A DNA stretch of 64,000 nucleotides from JAIBCC01 sp963763855 (GCA_963763855.1 CAVXPU010000005.1:930001-994000), one strand, 5' to 3'. Shown: positions 17,725-26,733, counted from the first letter of the stretch. Notes: generated from the sequence alone by a model not told the origin. Translations and numbers: made by a program.

Positions 17725-18330
17725 GTGCAAAAAGTTACACAAAAAAAAGATTGGATATTAACGCCCAATGTTTTTCGCCTTTTTCTCGATTGGCTGGATG
17801 AAGGGACGGATTCTGACGGGCAAAAATATTTGGAAATGAGGGAACGTCTGGTCTCTTTTTTTGACCGTAAAAATTGTTTGACACCAAATCAACTGGCTGA
17901 TGAAACTTTGAATCGGGTTGCCAGACGATTGGAAGAAGAAGGCAAAATAGAAAGTGAAGCTCCGGCAAAATATTGCTATGTCGTTGCTCGTTTTGTTTTT
18001 TTAGAATATTTGCGGACAGCTTCTAAAAATAATATTCCGCTAGACGAAGTGCTGATAAATAAGATTCAAACAGTTGATTCTAAAGCCATTGAAGAGACTG
18101 AATTGCAAGAGAAGAGACTGAAGTGTTTAGAAAATTGTCTTGGTAAATTAGAAGTAGAAAATAGGACAATGATTATTCGTTATTACTATGGCGAAGAGCG
18201 GATAAAGATAGAAAATCGACGGGCAATGGCGGAAAGTTTGGGGCTGACGATGAATGCTTTGAGCATCAGAGCTTGCCGGATTCGGGATAAAATTGAATCT
18301 TGTGTAAAAAAATGTGTGGACGGAAAATGA
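17725..18330 (+). CDS. ECF-like RNA polymerase sigma factor
   Basis: A 201-residue sigma-70-family protein. A region-2-like part at about residues 20-110 (NQLADETLNRVARRL, AKYCYVVARFVFLEYLR) is followed by a region-4 helix-turn-helix at about 130-195 (LPLEVENRTMIIRYYYG-type start, then RAMAESLGLTMNALSIRACRIR). It starts at GTG 17725 with AAAGGA at 17714. It is the first gene of a sigma / anti-sigma-like / CHAT row; a promoter-like site overlaps its own stop codon. Such sigma factors normally drive their own operon plus a small regulon. Confidence 0.85.
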   Translation: MQKVTQKKDWILTPNVFRLFLDWLDEGTDSDGQKYLEMRERLVSFFDRKNCLTPNQLADETLNRVARRLEEEGKIESEAPAKYCYVVARFVFLEYLRTASKNNIPLDEVLINKIQTVDSKAIEETELQEKRLKCLENCLGKLEVENRTMIIRYYYGEERIKIENRRAMAESLGLTMNALSIRACRIRDKIESCVKKCVDGK

Positions 18331-18353
18331 AATGTTTTTTGAGTTTTGTCTTA
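18328..18353 (+). promoter_or_regulatory. promoter-like site P1, upstream of the anti-sigma-like gene
   Basis: TGAAAT (18328-18333), 14 bp, GTCTTA (18348-18353). The first three bases are the stop codon of the sigma gene. Two further sites with the same hexamers and exactly the same 14-bp spacing occur at 26095 and 26734. The pattern is what an ECF sigma factor would recognise; that the linked sigma factor does so is inference. Confidence 0.5.
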
Positions 18354-18359
18354 TAAGTA

Positions 18360-18377
18360 TGAAACAGGTCTGTTTCA
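18360..18377. promoter_or_regulatory. 18-bp inverted repeat at the expected transcript start of P1
   Basis: TGAAACAGGTCTGTTTCA has two perfect 8-bp arms around GT. It begins 7 bp past the P1 -10-like element, so it could be an operator or a hairpin at the 5' end of the mRNA. Confidence 0.4.
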
Positions 18378-18389
18378 AGTCGTAAAATT

Positions 18390-19463
18390 ATGAGCGAAAA
18401 GATTTTTAATAATCAAAATATAACTGCGTATTTGCTCGGCTCTTTGCCTGATGCTGAAACGGAAGTTTTTGACGAACTCAGCATAACTGACGAACAATTT
18501 GCTGACGAACTAAAAGCTACTGAAAAAGACTTGGTTGACGCGTATGTTAATGGCGAACTCAAAGATGAAAAACTTGAACAATTCAAATCTTATTATCTTG
18601 CTTCGCCAATTCGCCACGAAAAAGTAGAGTTTGCCAAAAACTTTCAAATCTTTGCCAAGCAAAATATTGCTCAAACAGAAACTTCTTCACCTATTCAGAC
18701 AAAATCCAAGCAAACACTTTTAGGATTTCTCTCAAATATGTTCACTTTTTCTAATCGTGCTTGGCAATTTGGCTTGGCGTTTTCAGTTTTAGCTTTAATG
18801 TTGTTTGGCGGTTGGTTATGGTCTGAAAATTCTCGGCTTCGGACAAATGTTGATGAAGCAAAGATTACTGAAGATAAAATTTTGCAGCGTGAAGCCGATC
18901 TTCAAGAACGTGAAAAACAATTGCAGACTGAAATCGCTAATCAACGCACAAACATTGCCGAAACTGAAAAAGAACTCGAAACAATTCGCACCGAAAAAGA
19001 GCAATTATTGGCTGAATTAAAAAGAGAGAAGGAGCAAAAGCGAAGTATCGAAAAGCAACAAATCGAGCCGCAAAAGGCTGAAATTCAAAAACAAACTCCT
19101 AATCTGCCGAGCCGTCTGATCAGCGTCGCATCATTTATTCTTACTCCTTCTTTGAGAGGAAATTCGCCAATTCAAACGCTTTCAATCCCACCGAAAACTG
19201 ATTCAATATTTATGCAATTAGAACTAGAAACCGGCGACTATAAATTTTGTCGAGTCGTTTTGAAAAATGAATCTAGTAATCAAATCGTTTGGCGAAGTGG
19301 CAAGATAAAAACTAAATTGAAAGGCACAAATAATTTTCTAAACATAAATTTTCCGGCGAAATTGTTAAAATCTCAAACCTATTCCATAGAAGTCTCAGGC
19401 TTAAATTCTAACGGTGAAGCTGAAATTATCGGCAATTATCCATTTCGGACTGTGTTAAAATAA
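18390..19463 (+). CDS. single-pass membrane anti-sigma-like protein with coiled coil
   Basis: A 357-residue protein. Residues 1-100 are an acidic helical domain (AYLLGSLPDAETEVFDEL) like the cytosolic part of anti-sigma factors, without the HxxxCxxC zinc motif. A transmembrane helix lies at about 127-146 (FGLAFSVLALMLFGGW). A charged coiled coil spans about 147-235, and a beta-rich domain of about 100 residues ends the protein, outside the cytosol by the predicted topology. It follows the sigma gene directly and precedes the CHAT gene. The role as anti-sigma factor is inferred from position and architecture. Confidence 0.7.
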   Translation: MSEKIFNNQNITAYLLGSLPDAETEVFDELSITDEQFADELKATEKDLVDAYVNGELKDEKLEQFKSYYLASPIRHEKVEFAKNFQIFAKQNIAQTETSSPIQTKSKQTLLGFLSNMFTFSNRAWQFGLAFSVLALMLFGGWLWSENSRLRTNVDEAKITEDKILQREADLQEREKQLQTEIANQRTNIAETEKELETIRTEKEQLLAELKREKEQKRSIEKQQIEPQKAEIQKQTPNLPSRLISVASFILTPSLRGNSPIQTLSIPPKTDSIFMQLELETGDYKFCRVVLKNESSNQIVWRSGKIKTKLKGTNNFLNINFPAKLLKSQTYSIEVSGLNSNGEAEIIGNYPFRTVLK

Positions 19464-19505
19464 TCAAACAAAATTTAATACCGGTCGGCTTTGGAGGTTT
19501 TGCAA

Positions 19506-22500
19506 ATGTTTCCAAAAGAGATTTTGTTAGGATTAGCGTCGGTTCTGGATAAGAAAAGATTTACCACAAAGGCACAGAGACGCAGAGATAAACAATTTCA
19601 GATTTCATTGAAAAGAAATGGTTCTGAGTCTCGACGATTATTTTCAATTTTTATAAAATTATGCAAAAAAACTCTGTGTCTCTGCGTCTCTGCGGTGAAA
19701 AAATCTTATTCTGAATTGAGGTTAGTGTCAGTAAAAAACTACCTGAGCATTAGCTGTTTTATTTTCACCTTTCTTTTAATTTGCCACTCAATTTACAGTC
19801 AAAATCCAACCCCAACGGTAACACCCGAAATCACTAAACTTGAATTACTTAAGCCGATCGAACGAGAAATATCCGGCACTACCCGACAAAGCTATCAAAT
19901 TAATTTAGCTGCCAACCAATATGTAAAAATTCTAGTTGAACAGCGTGGGATTGATATTGGAATCAGGCTTTATGGAACAGATAAAAAGCGATTGGCGGAT
20001 TTTGATGCTGAGTTAAAATCTACCGGAACTGAAATTATTGAATTTATTGCTCAATCCGAAGGCGTTTACAAATTTGAAATTACGAGTAAGTTTCCGTTTT
20101 TACCTGCCGGAAAATATGAGATTCGGTTGGTTGATTTGCACAAAGCTTCTGAAAAAGAAAAAATCTTGCAAACAGCATGGGTTTTACAAACCGATTCGAT
20201 CCGTTTTTTAGGTGCAGGCAAATATATTGAAGCTAAACAAGCGATTGAAAAAGCAATTGAGATCAATAAAAAAGAACTGGGATTAGAAAATCAAACAGTT
20301 GTCTTAAATCTTACACTTCTCGCCCGAATTACGGATGCACAAAGCGATTACGACCAAGCTGAGAAAATAAATCAACAGGTTTTAGCAATCGAACAAAAAA
20401 TCTTTGAACCAAATCACCCACATACGGCAAACACCTTAAATTATCTGGCGACCAACTATAATCATCAGGAAAATTATCCAAAAGCGATTGAATATCATCA
20501 GCGAGCTTTGGCAATGCGAGAAGAGATTTATGGCAAATCACATCCTGCGGTGGCGGCTAGTTTGATTAATTTAGGAGTTGTTTTTGATGCTTTGGGTGAT
20601 AAAGAAAAAACTCTCGAATTATATCAGCGAGCCTTAGATATTCAAGAAAAAACCGCCGGTGCGGAAAGTTTTAATACCGCAGTTGTTTATAATAATATTG
20701 GGAAAATTTACAATGATTTGGACGATTTTCAAAAGGCAAAACCTTTTGCATTGCGGGCGGTTGCGATTCTCGAAAAAATTTATCAACCCGATAATCCGCG
20801 AATTTTTGACGCACTTTCAAACTTGGCTGAATGCTATGTTGGCGAAGGTAATTTAGCCGAATCAGAATTGCTTTACACACGCATACTTGCTTTTCGCGAA
20901 AAATCAGTTGGGACAGATCATCCGCTAACTGCTCACGCTGCTTATAATTTAGGAAATATATTTGCCATCAAAAAAGACCATGAAAAAGCCGAATCTCTTT
21001 ATCGTCAAGCATTAGAAATTCGTGAAAATAAATTCGGCACAGAAAGCCCGGCGGTTAGTGAAGTTTTGAGTGCTTTGTCACTTTTATTGGCAACAAAAGG
21101 CGATATAAATCAATCGCTCAGCCTTCAACAAAGGTCAAATTCGATTGATGAACGCAACATTGCCCTAAATATGACAATCGGTTCGGAGCGACAAAAACTT
21201 GCTTTTCTTAACAATTTATTTGACCGGACTAATCAAAGTCTTTTTCTGCAAACAAAATTTGCACCCGATAATCCACTAGCTATCGAACTTGCGGTAACTA
21301 CTGTTTTACGAAAAAAAGGCAGAGTTTTAGACGCTGTTTCAAATAATTTGTCAGAGTTGCGTCGGCGTTCTAATCCGCAGGATATAAAATTGTTGGATGA
21401 TTTTAGCAACATAACTCAACAAATTTCAGAACTTATTTTAGAAGGTGCAGAAGAAACACCACTTGCCGAACATCAATTGAAAATTAAAAATTTGACTGAT
21501 GAAAGCGAAAAACTTGAAGATGAAATCAGCCGCCGAGTAGCAGGTTTTTATCCGATTTCGCAACCCGTTACTTTGCAAGCAGTTCAGGCAGTTATTCCAA
21601 ATGAGTTTGCGTTGATAGAATTCGCAATTTACACACCTGATCCGCTTTTAATTAGCAATGCGAAAAACTCCGGCAAGGAGAGATATGTTGTTTATGTTTT
21701 ACAAAATCAAGGCGAAGTTAAATGGAAAGATTTAGGTGAAGCCAAGCAAATTGATGCTGAAATCAATAATCTGCAACAAGCATTACGCGATCCAAAACGA
21801 AATGATGTTAAGGCAATCGCTCGCCGCGTTGACGAAAAAGTAATGCAACCGATTCGCAGTTTATTGGGCGATGCTAAAAAACTATTTATCTCGCCTGATG
21901 GTGAATTAAATCTAATTCCTTTTGAAGCCTTGGTTGACGAGCAAAATAAATATTTGATTGAAAATTATTCGTTTACTTATTTGACCAGTGGGCGTGATCT
22001 GTTACGAATTCAAACTGCTAGAACAAGTAAAAGCAATTCTTTGGTAATTGCAAATCCAACTTTTGGTCAACCTTCAGCAGAACAAATCAGTAAATTAGAA
22101 AAAATAAATATAGCCCGCAATAAACGCCAAAGTGTGACAGTTACCCGAAATTTGACTGATACTTATTTCGCACCGATTGTGAATACGGCAATAGAAGGGC
22201 GGTCTATTCAAACTTTATTTCCAGATGCAACTATTTTGACCGAAGCAAAAGCTACTGAATCTGCATTAAAACAAACCATTGCTCCCAAAATCTTGCATCT
22301 TGCTACCCACGGATTCTTCTTGGAAAATAAAGACACATCTAAAAATGCCAAAGCTAAAATCGAAAATCCATTGCTCCGTTCGGGGCTTGCCTTTGCTGGG
22401 GCAAATCAACAAAACAAACTCGGTGATGATGGAATTTTAACGGCTCTCGAAGCCTCTGGGTTAAATCTTTGGGGGACAAAATTAGTCGTGCTTTCGGCTT

Positions 22501-22793
22501 GCGAAACAGGCTTAGGTGAAGTTAGAAATGGTGAAGGTGTTTATGGGTTACGACGAGCTTTTGTGATAGCTGGAACAGAATCTTTGGTGATGAGCCTCTG
22601 GTCTGTTAGCGATCTTATTACTCGTAAATTGATGACAGATTATTACACCAATCTCAAAAATGGAATGGGGCGAAATTCCTCGCTCCGCCAAGTCCAACTC
22701 AAAATGTTGAAAAAAGAAGATAGAAAACATCCATTTTACTGGGCAAGTTTTATCCAATCGGGCGACTGGGCGAATTTAGAAGGCAAAAGATAG
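19506..22793 (+). CDS. TPR-CHAT caspase-fold protein with N-terminal signal/anchor segment
   Basis: 1,095 residues from ATG 19506, which has GGAGG at 19493-19497. A hydrophobic segment (about residues 78-98, ISCFIFTFLLICHSIYS) is followed by a beta domain (about 110-220), eight or so tetratricopeptide repeats (about 225-600, e.g. AIEYHQRALAMREEIYGKSH) and a C-terminal CHAT domain. The caspase-type dyad is H935 (HLATHGF) and C999 (LSACETGLGE). CHAT domains are clan CD cysteine proteases. The first 75 residues include an inverted repeat translated in frame, so the mature protein probably begins after the hydrophobic segment. A GTG at 19725 is an alternative start. The neighbours suggest it could process the anti-sigma-like protein. 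Confidence 0.88.
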   Translation: MFPKEILLGLASVLDKKRFTTKAQRRRDKQFQISLKRNGSESRRLFSIFIKLCKKTLCLCVSAVKKSYSELRLVSVKNYLSISCFIFTFLLICHSIYSQNPTPTVTPEITKLELLKPIEREISGTTRQSYQINLAANQYVKILVEQRGIDIGIRLYGTDKKRLADFDAELKSTGTEIIEFIAQSEGVYKFEITSKFPFLPAGKYEIRLVDLHKASEKEKILQTAWVLQTDSIRFLGAGKYIEAKQAIEKAIEINKKELGLENQTVVLNLTLLARITDAQSDYDQAEKINQQVLAIEQKIFEPNHPHTANTLNYLATNYNHQENYPKAIEYHQRALAMREEIYGKSHPAVAASLINLGVVFDALGDKEKTLELYQRALDIQEKTAGAESFNTAVVYNNIGKIYNDLDDFQKAKPFALRAVAILEKIYQPDNPRIFDALSNLAECYVGEGNLAESELLYTRILAFREKSVGTDHPLTAHAAYNLGNIFAIKKDHEKAESLYRQALEIRENKFGTESPAVSEVLSALSLLLATKGDINQSLSLQQRSNSIDERNIALNMTIGSERQKLAFLNNLFDRTNQSLFLQTKFAPDNPLAIELAVTTVLRKKGRVLDAVSNNLSELRRRSNPQDIKLLDDFSNITQQISELILEGAEETPLAEHQLKIKNLTDESEKLEDEISRRVAGFYPISQPVTLQAVQAVIPNEFALIEFAIYTPDPLLISNAKNSGKERYVVYVLQNQGEVKWKDLGEAKQIDAEINNLQQALRDPKRNDVKAIARRVDEKVMQPIRSLLGDAKKLFISPDGELNLIPFEALVDEQNKYLIENYSFTYLTSGRDLLRIQTARTSKSNSLVIANPTFGQPSAEQISKLEKINIARNKRQSVTVTRNLTDTYFAPIVNTAIEGRSIQTLFPDATILTEAKATESALKQTIAPKILHLATHGFFLENKDTSKNAKAKIENPLLRSGLAFAGANQQNKLGDDGILTALEASGLNLWGTKLVVLSACETGLGEVRNGEGVYGLRRAFVIAGTESLVMSLWSVSDLITRKLMTDYYTNLKNGMGRNSSLRQVQLKMLKKEDRKHPFYWASFIQSGDWANLEGKR
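19561..19698. repeat. palindromic element E inside the CHAT reading frame
   Basis: Arms 19561-19587 and 19672-19698 (27 nt) are inverted repeats with six transition mismatches, built on CACAGAGACGCAGAG. The whole element is in frame and is read as about 46 basic, cysteine-rich residues ahead of the signal/anchor segment. Confidence 0.8.
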
Positions 22794-22856
22794 TTCAATT
22801 TTGGAGGGCGGTTGAATAATCCGACTTCTTGGTTCAATAATCTACATTTTAACTTT

Positions 22857-23000
22857 TTACTTCGATTCTACGTACCTCACCAATTCGGCAAAACGCGGGT
22901 CGCAACGGAGCGAATCAAAACCCGATTCGACTTTGAGAAAAGTTATCTGCCCCTGTTGCTTCTCGAACGCTTTGTTTGTCGCTAACAATCCGCCTAAAGT
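22857..23000 (-). pseudogene. C-terminal remnant of a second TPR-type regulator or cyclase-like protein
   Basis: On the minus strand, just past the stop of the 22994 gene and in another frame, an open stretch ends at TAA 22857-22859. It reads ITFLKVESGFDSLRCDP then RFAELVRYV, the usual last repeat and tail of winged-helix/TPR or adenylate-cyclase-TPR proteins. The 22994 gene already has its own complete tail, so this looks like the residue of a lost paralogue or of a recombination. There is no start codon or intact domain. Confidence 0.5.
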
Positions 23001-24604
23001 TGCGGCAAAGATTTGTAATGTTCCCTTTGTTGTTTTTGCACAGAAAGAAACGACTGAAATTTCGGATTTTGTCGAATCGCGTCAAGGTTAGGGTCTCTTT
23101 CAAACAGCGGATAGCAGGGATAGCCGTCGTCGGCTGCCATTTGCAAAAATCGCACGGCTTGTTCGGGATTGTTCAACGCGGCGTAGGTGCAGGCAATGAT
23201 GTAAGCCGTGTGGTGAAAATGTCCGAAACCTTTGCCTTTTTTGAGTGCGTCTTGAATTTCCCGTTCCGCTTGAGCAGCGTTCCCCGCTATCGCTGATAGC
23301 AAAGCTTTAAATCCGGCGAATTGTCCGCCTTCGTCCGTCGGATTTTTTTCGACCAATTCATTCAGCAGATCGGCGGCTTCTTCGCGGCGACCCAGTGAAA
23401 TGAGCAACCAAACCGTATCTCGTCCAACTATCGTGGGATTAATCTCCGGCGGAGTGCTTTTCAAACTTCGCAACGCTTCTTCAAATTTGCCTTGATGAAT
23501 CAACACGATGCCAATGCGATACCGTGCCATCGTATTGCTCGGATTTAGTTCCAGAGCCTTGTGAAATTCCGTCAACGCTTCTTCAAACAAACCGATATGC
23601 AGGTAAATCTTTCCGAGTGCTTGATGCGGTTCGTCCAAATTCGGATTTGAAACAAGGGCACGGCGATAAGCGGCAATCGCCTGCTCGTGCGGAAATCGGT
23701 TGGCGGGCATCCATAACAGAAAACCGCGAATCTCGTGTGCTTCCGCTAAATCGGGCTTTAGGGCAAAGGCTTTTTCCAATTCGACGTGGCTTTTTTCTTG
23801 CCACTGTCTTTGTTGCGGCTCGAATTGGAAATAAAGCGTGCCATAAGCCCGTGCAAGTTCGGCATGCACCAGTGCGTGATTCGGGTCGACAGCAACCGCC
23901 TGTTCAAGCAATTGAATCGCTTTGTCGTTATCCGGTTTATTTTCCCTAACCGAGTAAAAACGCCCTTGCAAATACAAATCCTGTGCCGACGGCGTTTGAT
24001 TCGAAGTCCAGTATTGATAAAACACGATTGCACCCGCAAGCAAAGCCGCGAAGACCGTAAAAGTGACAAGCAATTTACGATGTCTTATATGTTGCCAAAA
24101 ATCGGGTTGCGTTTTGGCGGTTTGCATTTCTGCATCGCCCGTGGTTGCGTGTAAAACTTGGGTCGCGTTTTCGCTTTCGGTTTGCTCGCTGCGATGCAAA
24201 AATCTTGTCAGCGGGATTTGTTTTGCCGCTGGATGAGTCAGATTTTTCTGATGTATCGGCAAAACCTCTGCTTCAACGCGGCACACTTTGACGACCAATC
24301 GATAGCCGTGTTTCCTGACCGTTTCGATAAATTTCTGCTCGCCCGGTTTTTCGCCTAACGCCCGTCGGACGGCATAGATACATTTGTCCAAATTGTTTTC
24401 TTCGACAAACGAATCTTCCCAAACCTTATTTAAGAGTTCTTCTTTGCGAACCAGGTGTCCGCCGTTTCGCACCAAAACGCAGAGAGTTGCAAAAGCCTTC
24501 TCCGAAAGTGGCACACGCTTGCCTGAAAGATGTGCCAAAAAGTGTTCCGCCACATCCAGACGAAACCCTCCAAATTCATATAACTCTTTTTCTTTCAAGG
24601 ACAT
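22994..24604 (-). CDS. CadC-type winged-helix regulator with transmembrane helix and TPR domain
   Basis: A 536-residue protein from ATG 24604 (a TTG at 24619 would add five residues). Residues 5-100 form an OmpR-type winged helix (VPLSEKAFATLCVLVRNGG, EENNLDKCIYAVRRALGE, KHGYRLVVKV). A transmembrane helix lies near 175-197. TPR units fill 215-510 (ALELNPSNTMARYRIGIVLI). This is the one-component CadC layout: a cytosolic DNA-binding head and an extracytoplasmic sensor. It is a single gene, divergent from the cupin gene; the target is unknown. Confidence 0.88.
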   Translation of the reverse strand: MSLKEKELYEFGGFRLDVAEHFLAHLSGKRVPLSEKAFATLCVLVRNGGHLVRKEELLNKVWEDSFVEENNLDKCIYAVRRALGEKPGEQKFIETVRKHGYRLVVKVCRVEAEVLPIHQKNLTHPAAKQIPLTRFLHRSEQTESENATQVLHATTGDAEMQTAKTQPDFWQHIRHRKLLVTFTVFAALLAGAIVFYQYWTSNQTPSAQDLYLQGRFYSVRENKPDNDKAIQLLEQAVAVDPNHALVHAELARAYGTLYFQFEPQQRQWQEKSHVELEKAFALKPDLAEAHEIRGFLLWMPANRFPHEQAIAAYRRALVSNPNLDEPHQALGKIYLHIGLFEEALTEFHKALELNPSNTMARYRIGIVLIHQGKFEEALRSLKSTPPEINPTIVGRDTVWLLISLGRREEAADLLNELVEKNPTDEGGQFAGFKALLSAIAGNAAQAEREIQDALKKGKGFGHFHHTAYIIACTYAALNNPEQAVRFLQMAADDGYPCYPLFERDPNLDAIRQNPKFQSFLSVQKQQREHYKSLPQL

Positions 24605-24848
24605 CCACTTTAGCAGCAAGGCGGAAGAAAAACAGAAGGAAAACAGAAGCTAAACCGAAGGACTTTTCCAAACCACCTTGCTTAGTATGGTCAGTGTATC
24701 GCGTAAGACGGCACACTCGACGGTTTAAATAAAAGATTACTGTCGAACACTTTACCATCACTGAAAGATGGAAACAAGAATTTGTTACGGCAGTATCGGT
24801 GTGCTTTCAGCGGTCAAAAAGAAATTAAAAACAAAGGGAGTTTAGAAA

Positions 24849-25385
24849 ATGAAAATCTTAACATTGAGAAAAGGATTAGTAATCGCACTCAGCATGGGTG
24901 CACTTATTCTGGGAGTCACCGCATTTGCATCAGTTAATAATACGATTGCGGTCGGCACGATACCACAATTTCAACAGTTTGGTGGTCCAGCAGAAATCAG
25001 GATGCGGACACTTACAATTGCTCCCGGCGAAGTGATGGGCTGGCATAATCATCCCGGAGTCGGGGCTTACACAATCATCAAGCAAGGCACACTCACGGTC
25101 GAGGACGGATGCGGCTTTGAAAATGTTTATACCGCAGGGCAAGCCTTTGTTGAACCTGCCGGTCGGGTTCACAGAGGAAAAAACTTGACTGCCGGAGAGG
25201 TTATCACAGCCCAAACATTCATCGTTCCGCTTGGGAGTCCAACCTCGATAGATCCGGGTGGACCCGTTTGCGGTCGTCCCGTATTTGTAGATGAATGCAA
25301 GGCTGATGGTTGGAGGCGATTTAATTACCCGCGTTCATTCAACAGCCAAGGTGATTGTATGGATTTCGTGATTCACAGCAATTAA
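24849..25385 (+). CDS. secreted cupin-domain protein
   Basis: 178 residues. A signal peptide (hydrophobic VIALSMGALILGVTAFAS) is followed by one cupin barrel: GEVMGWHNHPGVGAYTI and GQAFVEPAGRVHRGKN carry the metal-binding histidines. A Cys-containing tail of about 50 residues follows (VCGRPVFVDECKADGW), probably disulfide-bonded. It lies divergently from the CadC-type regulator, which may control it. The substrate is not readable. Confidence 0.85.
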   Translation: MKILTLRKGLVIALSMGALILGVTAFASVNNTIAVGTIPQFQQFGGPAEIRMRTLTIAPGEVMGWHNHPGVGAYTIIKQGTLTVEDGCGFENVYTAGQAFVEPAGRVHRGKNLTAGEVITAQTFIVPLGSPTSIDPGGPVCGRPVFVDECKADGWRRFNYPRSFNSQGDCMDFVIHSN

Positions 25386-25556
25386 CGGCTGAATTCAATT
25401 TAGATTTGACAATAATGCGGGTCAAGCAATCGGGTTCGTAGTCGCAAATTTTGTGTACTTTAATTACTTGAAACCCCGACGAAAGCGATTTGGAAGTCGA
25501 ATTATTTTTAAGGGGTTTCTGAAATCCGTAAATTTTGACAAAAGGAGTAAACGAAA

Positions 25557-26018
25557 ATGGCACTTATTGAAATCGAAAACAACAGCACTGGCAGACGCAT
25601 AGTTGTAAATACGATGGGGATAGTTGGAATAGGCGAAAGAAACGAAAGAGGCGATGTAATGCTCATTCAGGCATTATTCAAACTCGTTGGGTTTACTGAA
25701 GCTATGTCAAAGTTAAAATTTGGATTATCAATGACGGAATTACCCGCGGTAACGGGTATTCTCGACAAGAAAACAATTCGAGCTATCAAGGCATATCAGA
25801 GACAAAATGCCCATCGCCTACTTAGAATTGACGGAAAGATTCATCCGGCAACCTACGAAAATAGAATTATCAAAAACATATTGGATGGACGATTAATGAC
25901 GATTACGCTGCTTAACGAAGATGCTATTTTCGGAGCGGTCAGTGTTCCCGGAGGTTTCATTCAAGCGATCAGACACTTTGCACCGGCAATTCTTCTCACC
26001 CAAAAGATATCAACCTAA
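25557..26018 (+). CDS. peptidoglycan-binding-like (PGBD) protein
   Basis: 153 residues, with GGAG well placed at the ribosome site. Residues 30-110 resemble a PG-binding domain 1 helical bundle: RGDVMLIQALFKLVGF, then TGILDKKTIRAIKAYQRQN and ATYENRIIKNILDG. No signal peptide is visible, so how it would reach the wall is unclear; export by another system or a cytosolic role are both possible. It begins a run of small genes without recognised families. Confidence 0.65.
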   Translation: MALIEIENNSTGRRIVVNTMGIVGIGERNERGDVMLIQALFKLVGFTEAMSKLKFGLSMTELPAVTGILDKKTIRAIKAYQRQNAHRLLRIDGKIHPATYENRIIKNILDGRLMTITLLNEDAIFGAVSVPGGFIQAIRHFAPAILLTQKIST

Positions 26019-26094
26019 CAAAGCCAGGCTGATGTTCAAACTTGGTAAAAGAATTGTTGAGATTGGAAGGTCTGAAACAGAAATCAAAACATTG

Positions 26095-26120
26095 TGAAAT
26101 GTATTTTCTAAAATGTTTTA
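26095..26120 (+). promoter_or_regulatory. promoter-like site P3, upstream of the 26179 gene
   Basis: TGAAAT (26095-26100), 14 bp, GTTTTA (26115-26120). It has the same hexamer and spacing as P1 and differs in one -10 base. It lies 58 bp ahead of the gene start. Confidence 0.4.
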
Positions 26121-26178
26121 TCAAAAATGGGATGTCGATTTTTAATCGGAAGATTTTGAAAAAAAGGAGGAAAAAGAA

Positions 26179-26664
26179 ATGGCAGAAGAAAGATATGAAT
26201 TAGAAATAATAGGTTTTCCGTATAAGGGAATGTCCAGGAGGTTTAAGATTTCAACATTCAAGTTTACCGGAATGTTGCCGAACAAATTGTATCTCGCTCC
26301 CCCGCCGTTAAACGGAGGCGGTTCAATCAGTTATCAGGCAAAGGATTACAATAACGTTGACATAGTTAAACCGAGTGATAAAGAATCCGCTGTTTTCGTA
26401 CACACGTTTTTGAGAAATCAATCCCGCTTTGGAATTGAATATCAACGCTACGAAATATCATTTCCCAAAATATCCTTATTTATCATCAACCAAAATTCAC
26501 AACAGATTTTCGACCTCTTTGAGGTTATTGTTTCCGGTTATGAAAAAGGAACGTTTTGGAGCGGTTTTAATCCTGGCAAGAACTATGACCAGACGGGTGA
26601 ATCTGAACAAATAAGTTTCCATTACAAAAAGCAATCGCATTTTGCCGTAGTTATCAAATCGTAA
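26179..26664 (+). CDS. hypothetical protein, no recognised family
   Basis: 161 residues with a strong ribosome site (AAGGAGG at 26163-26169). It has no signal peptide and no membrane segment. It is rich in beta-strand pattern and aromatic residues (YELEIIGFPYKGMSRRFK, GIEYQRYEISFPKISLFI, EQISFHYKKQSHFAVVIKS), consistent with a single beta-sandwich or barrel domain. A promoter-like site of the P1 type lies upstream. Its N-terminal style (short polar start leading into YELEI) recalls the next gene's RLRVEGKG, so the two may be related structural proteins; this is a weak inference. Confidence 0.6.
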   Translation: MAEERYELEIIGFPYKGMSRRFKISTFKFTGMLPNKLYLAPPPLNGGGSISYQAKDYNNVDIVKPSDKESAVFVHTFLRNQSRFGIEYQRYEISFPKISLFIINQNSQQIFDLFEVIVSGYEKGTFWSGFNPGKNYDQTGESEQISFHYKKQSHFAVVIKS

Positions 26665-26733
26665 AATTCGCCGTAATAAAAATACCTAGAGGGAAAATAA
26701 TGAAAAATATTGAATTTTACCTTCAAAAAAATG

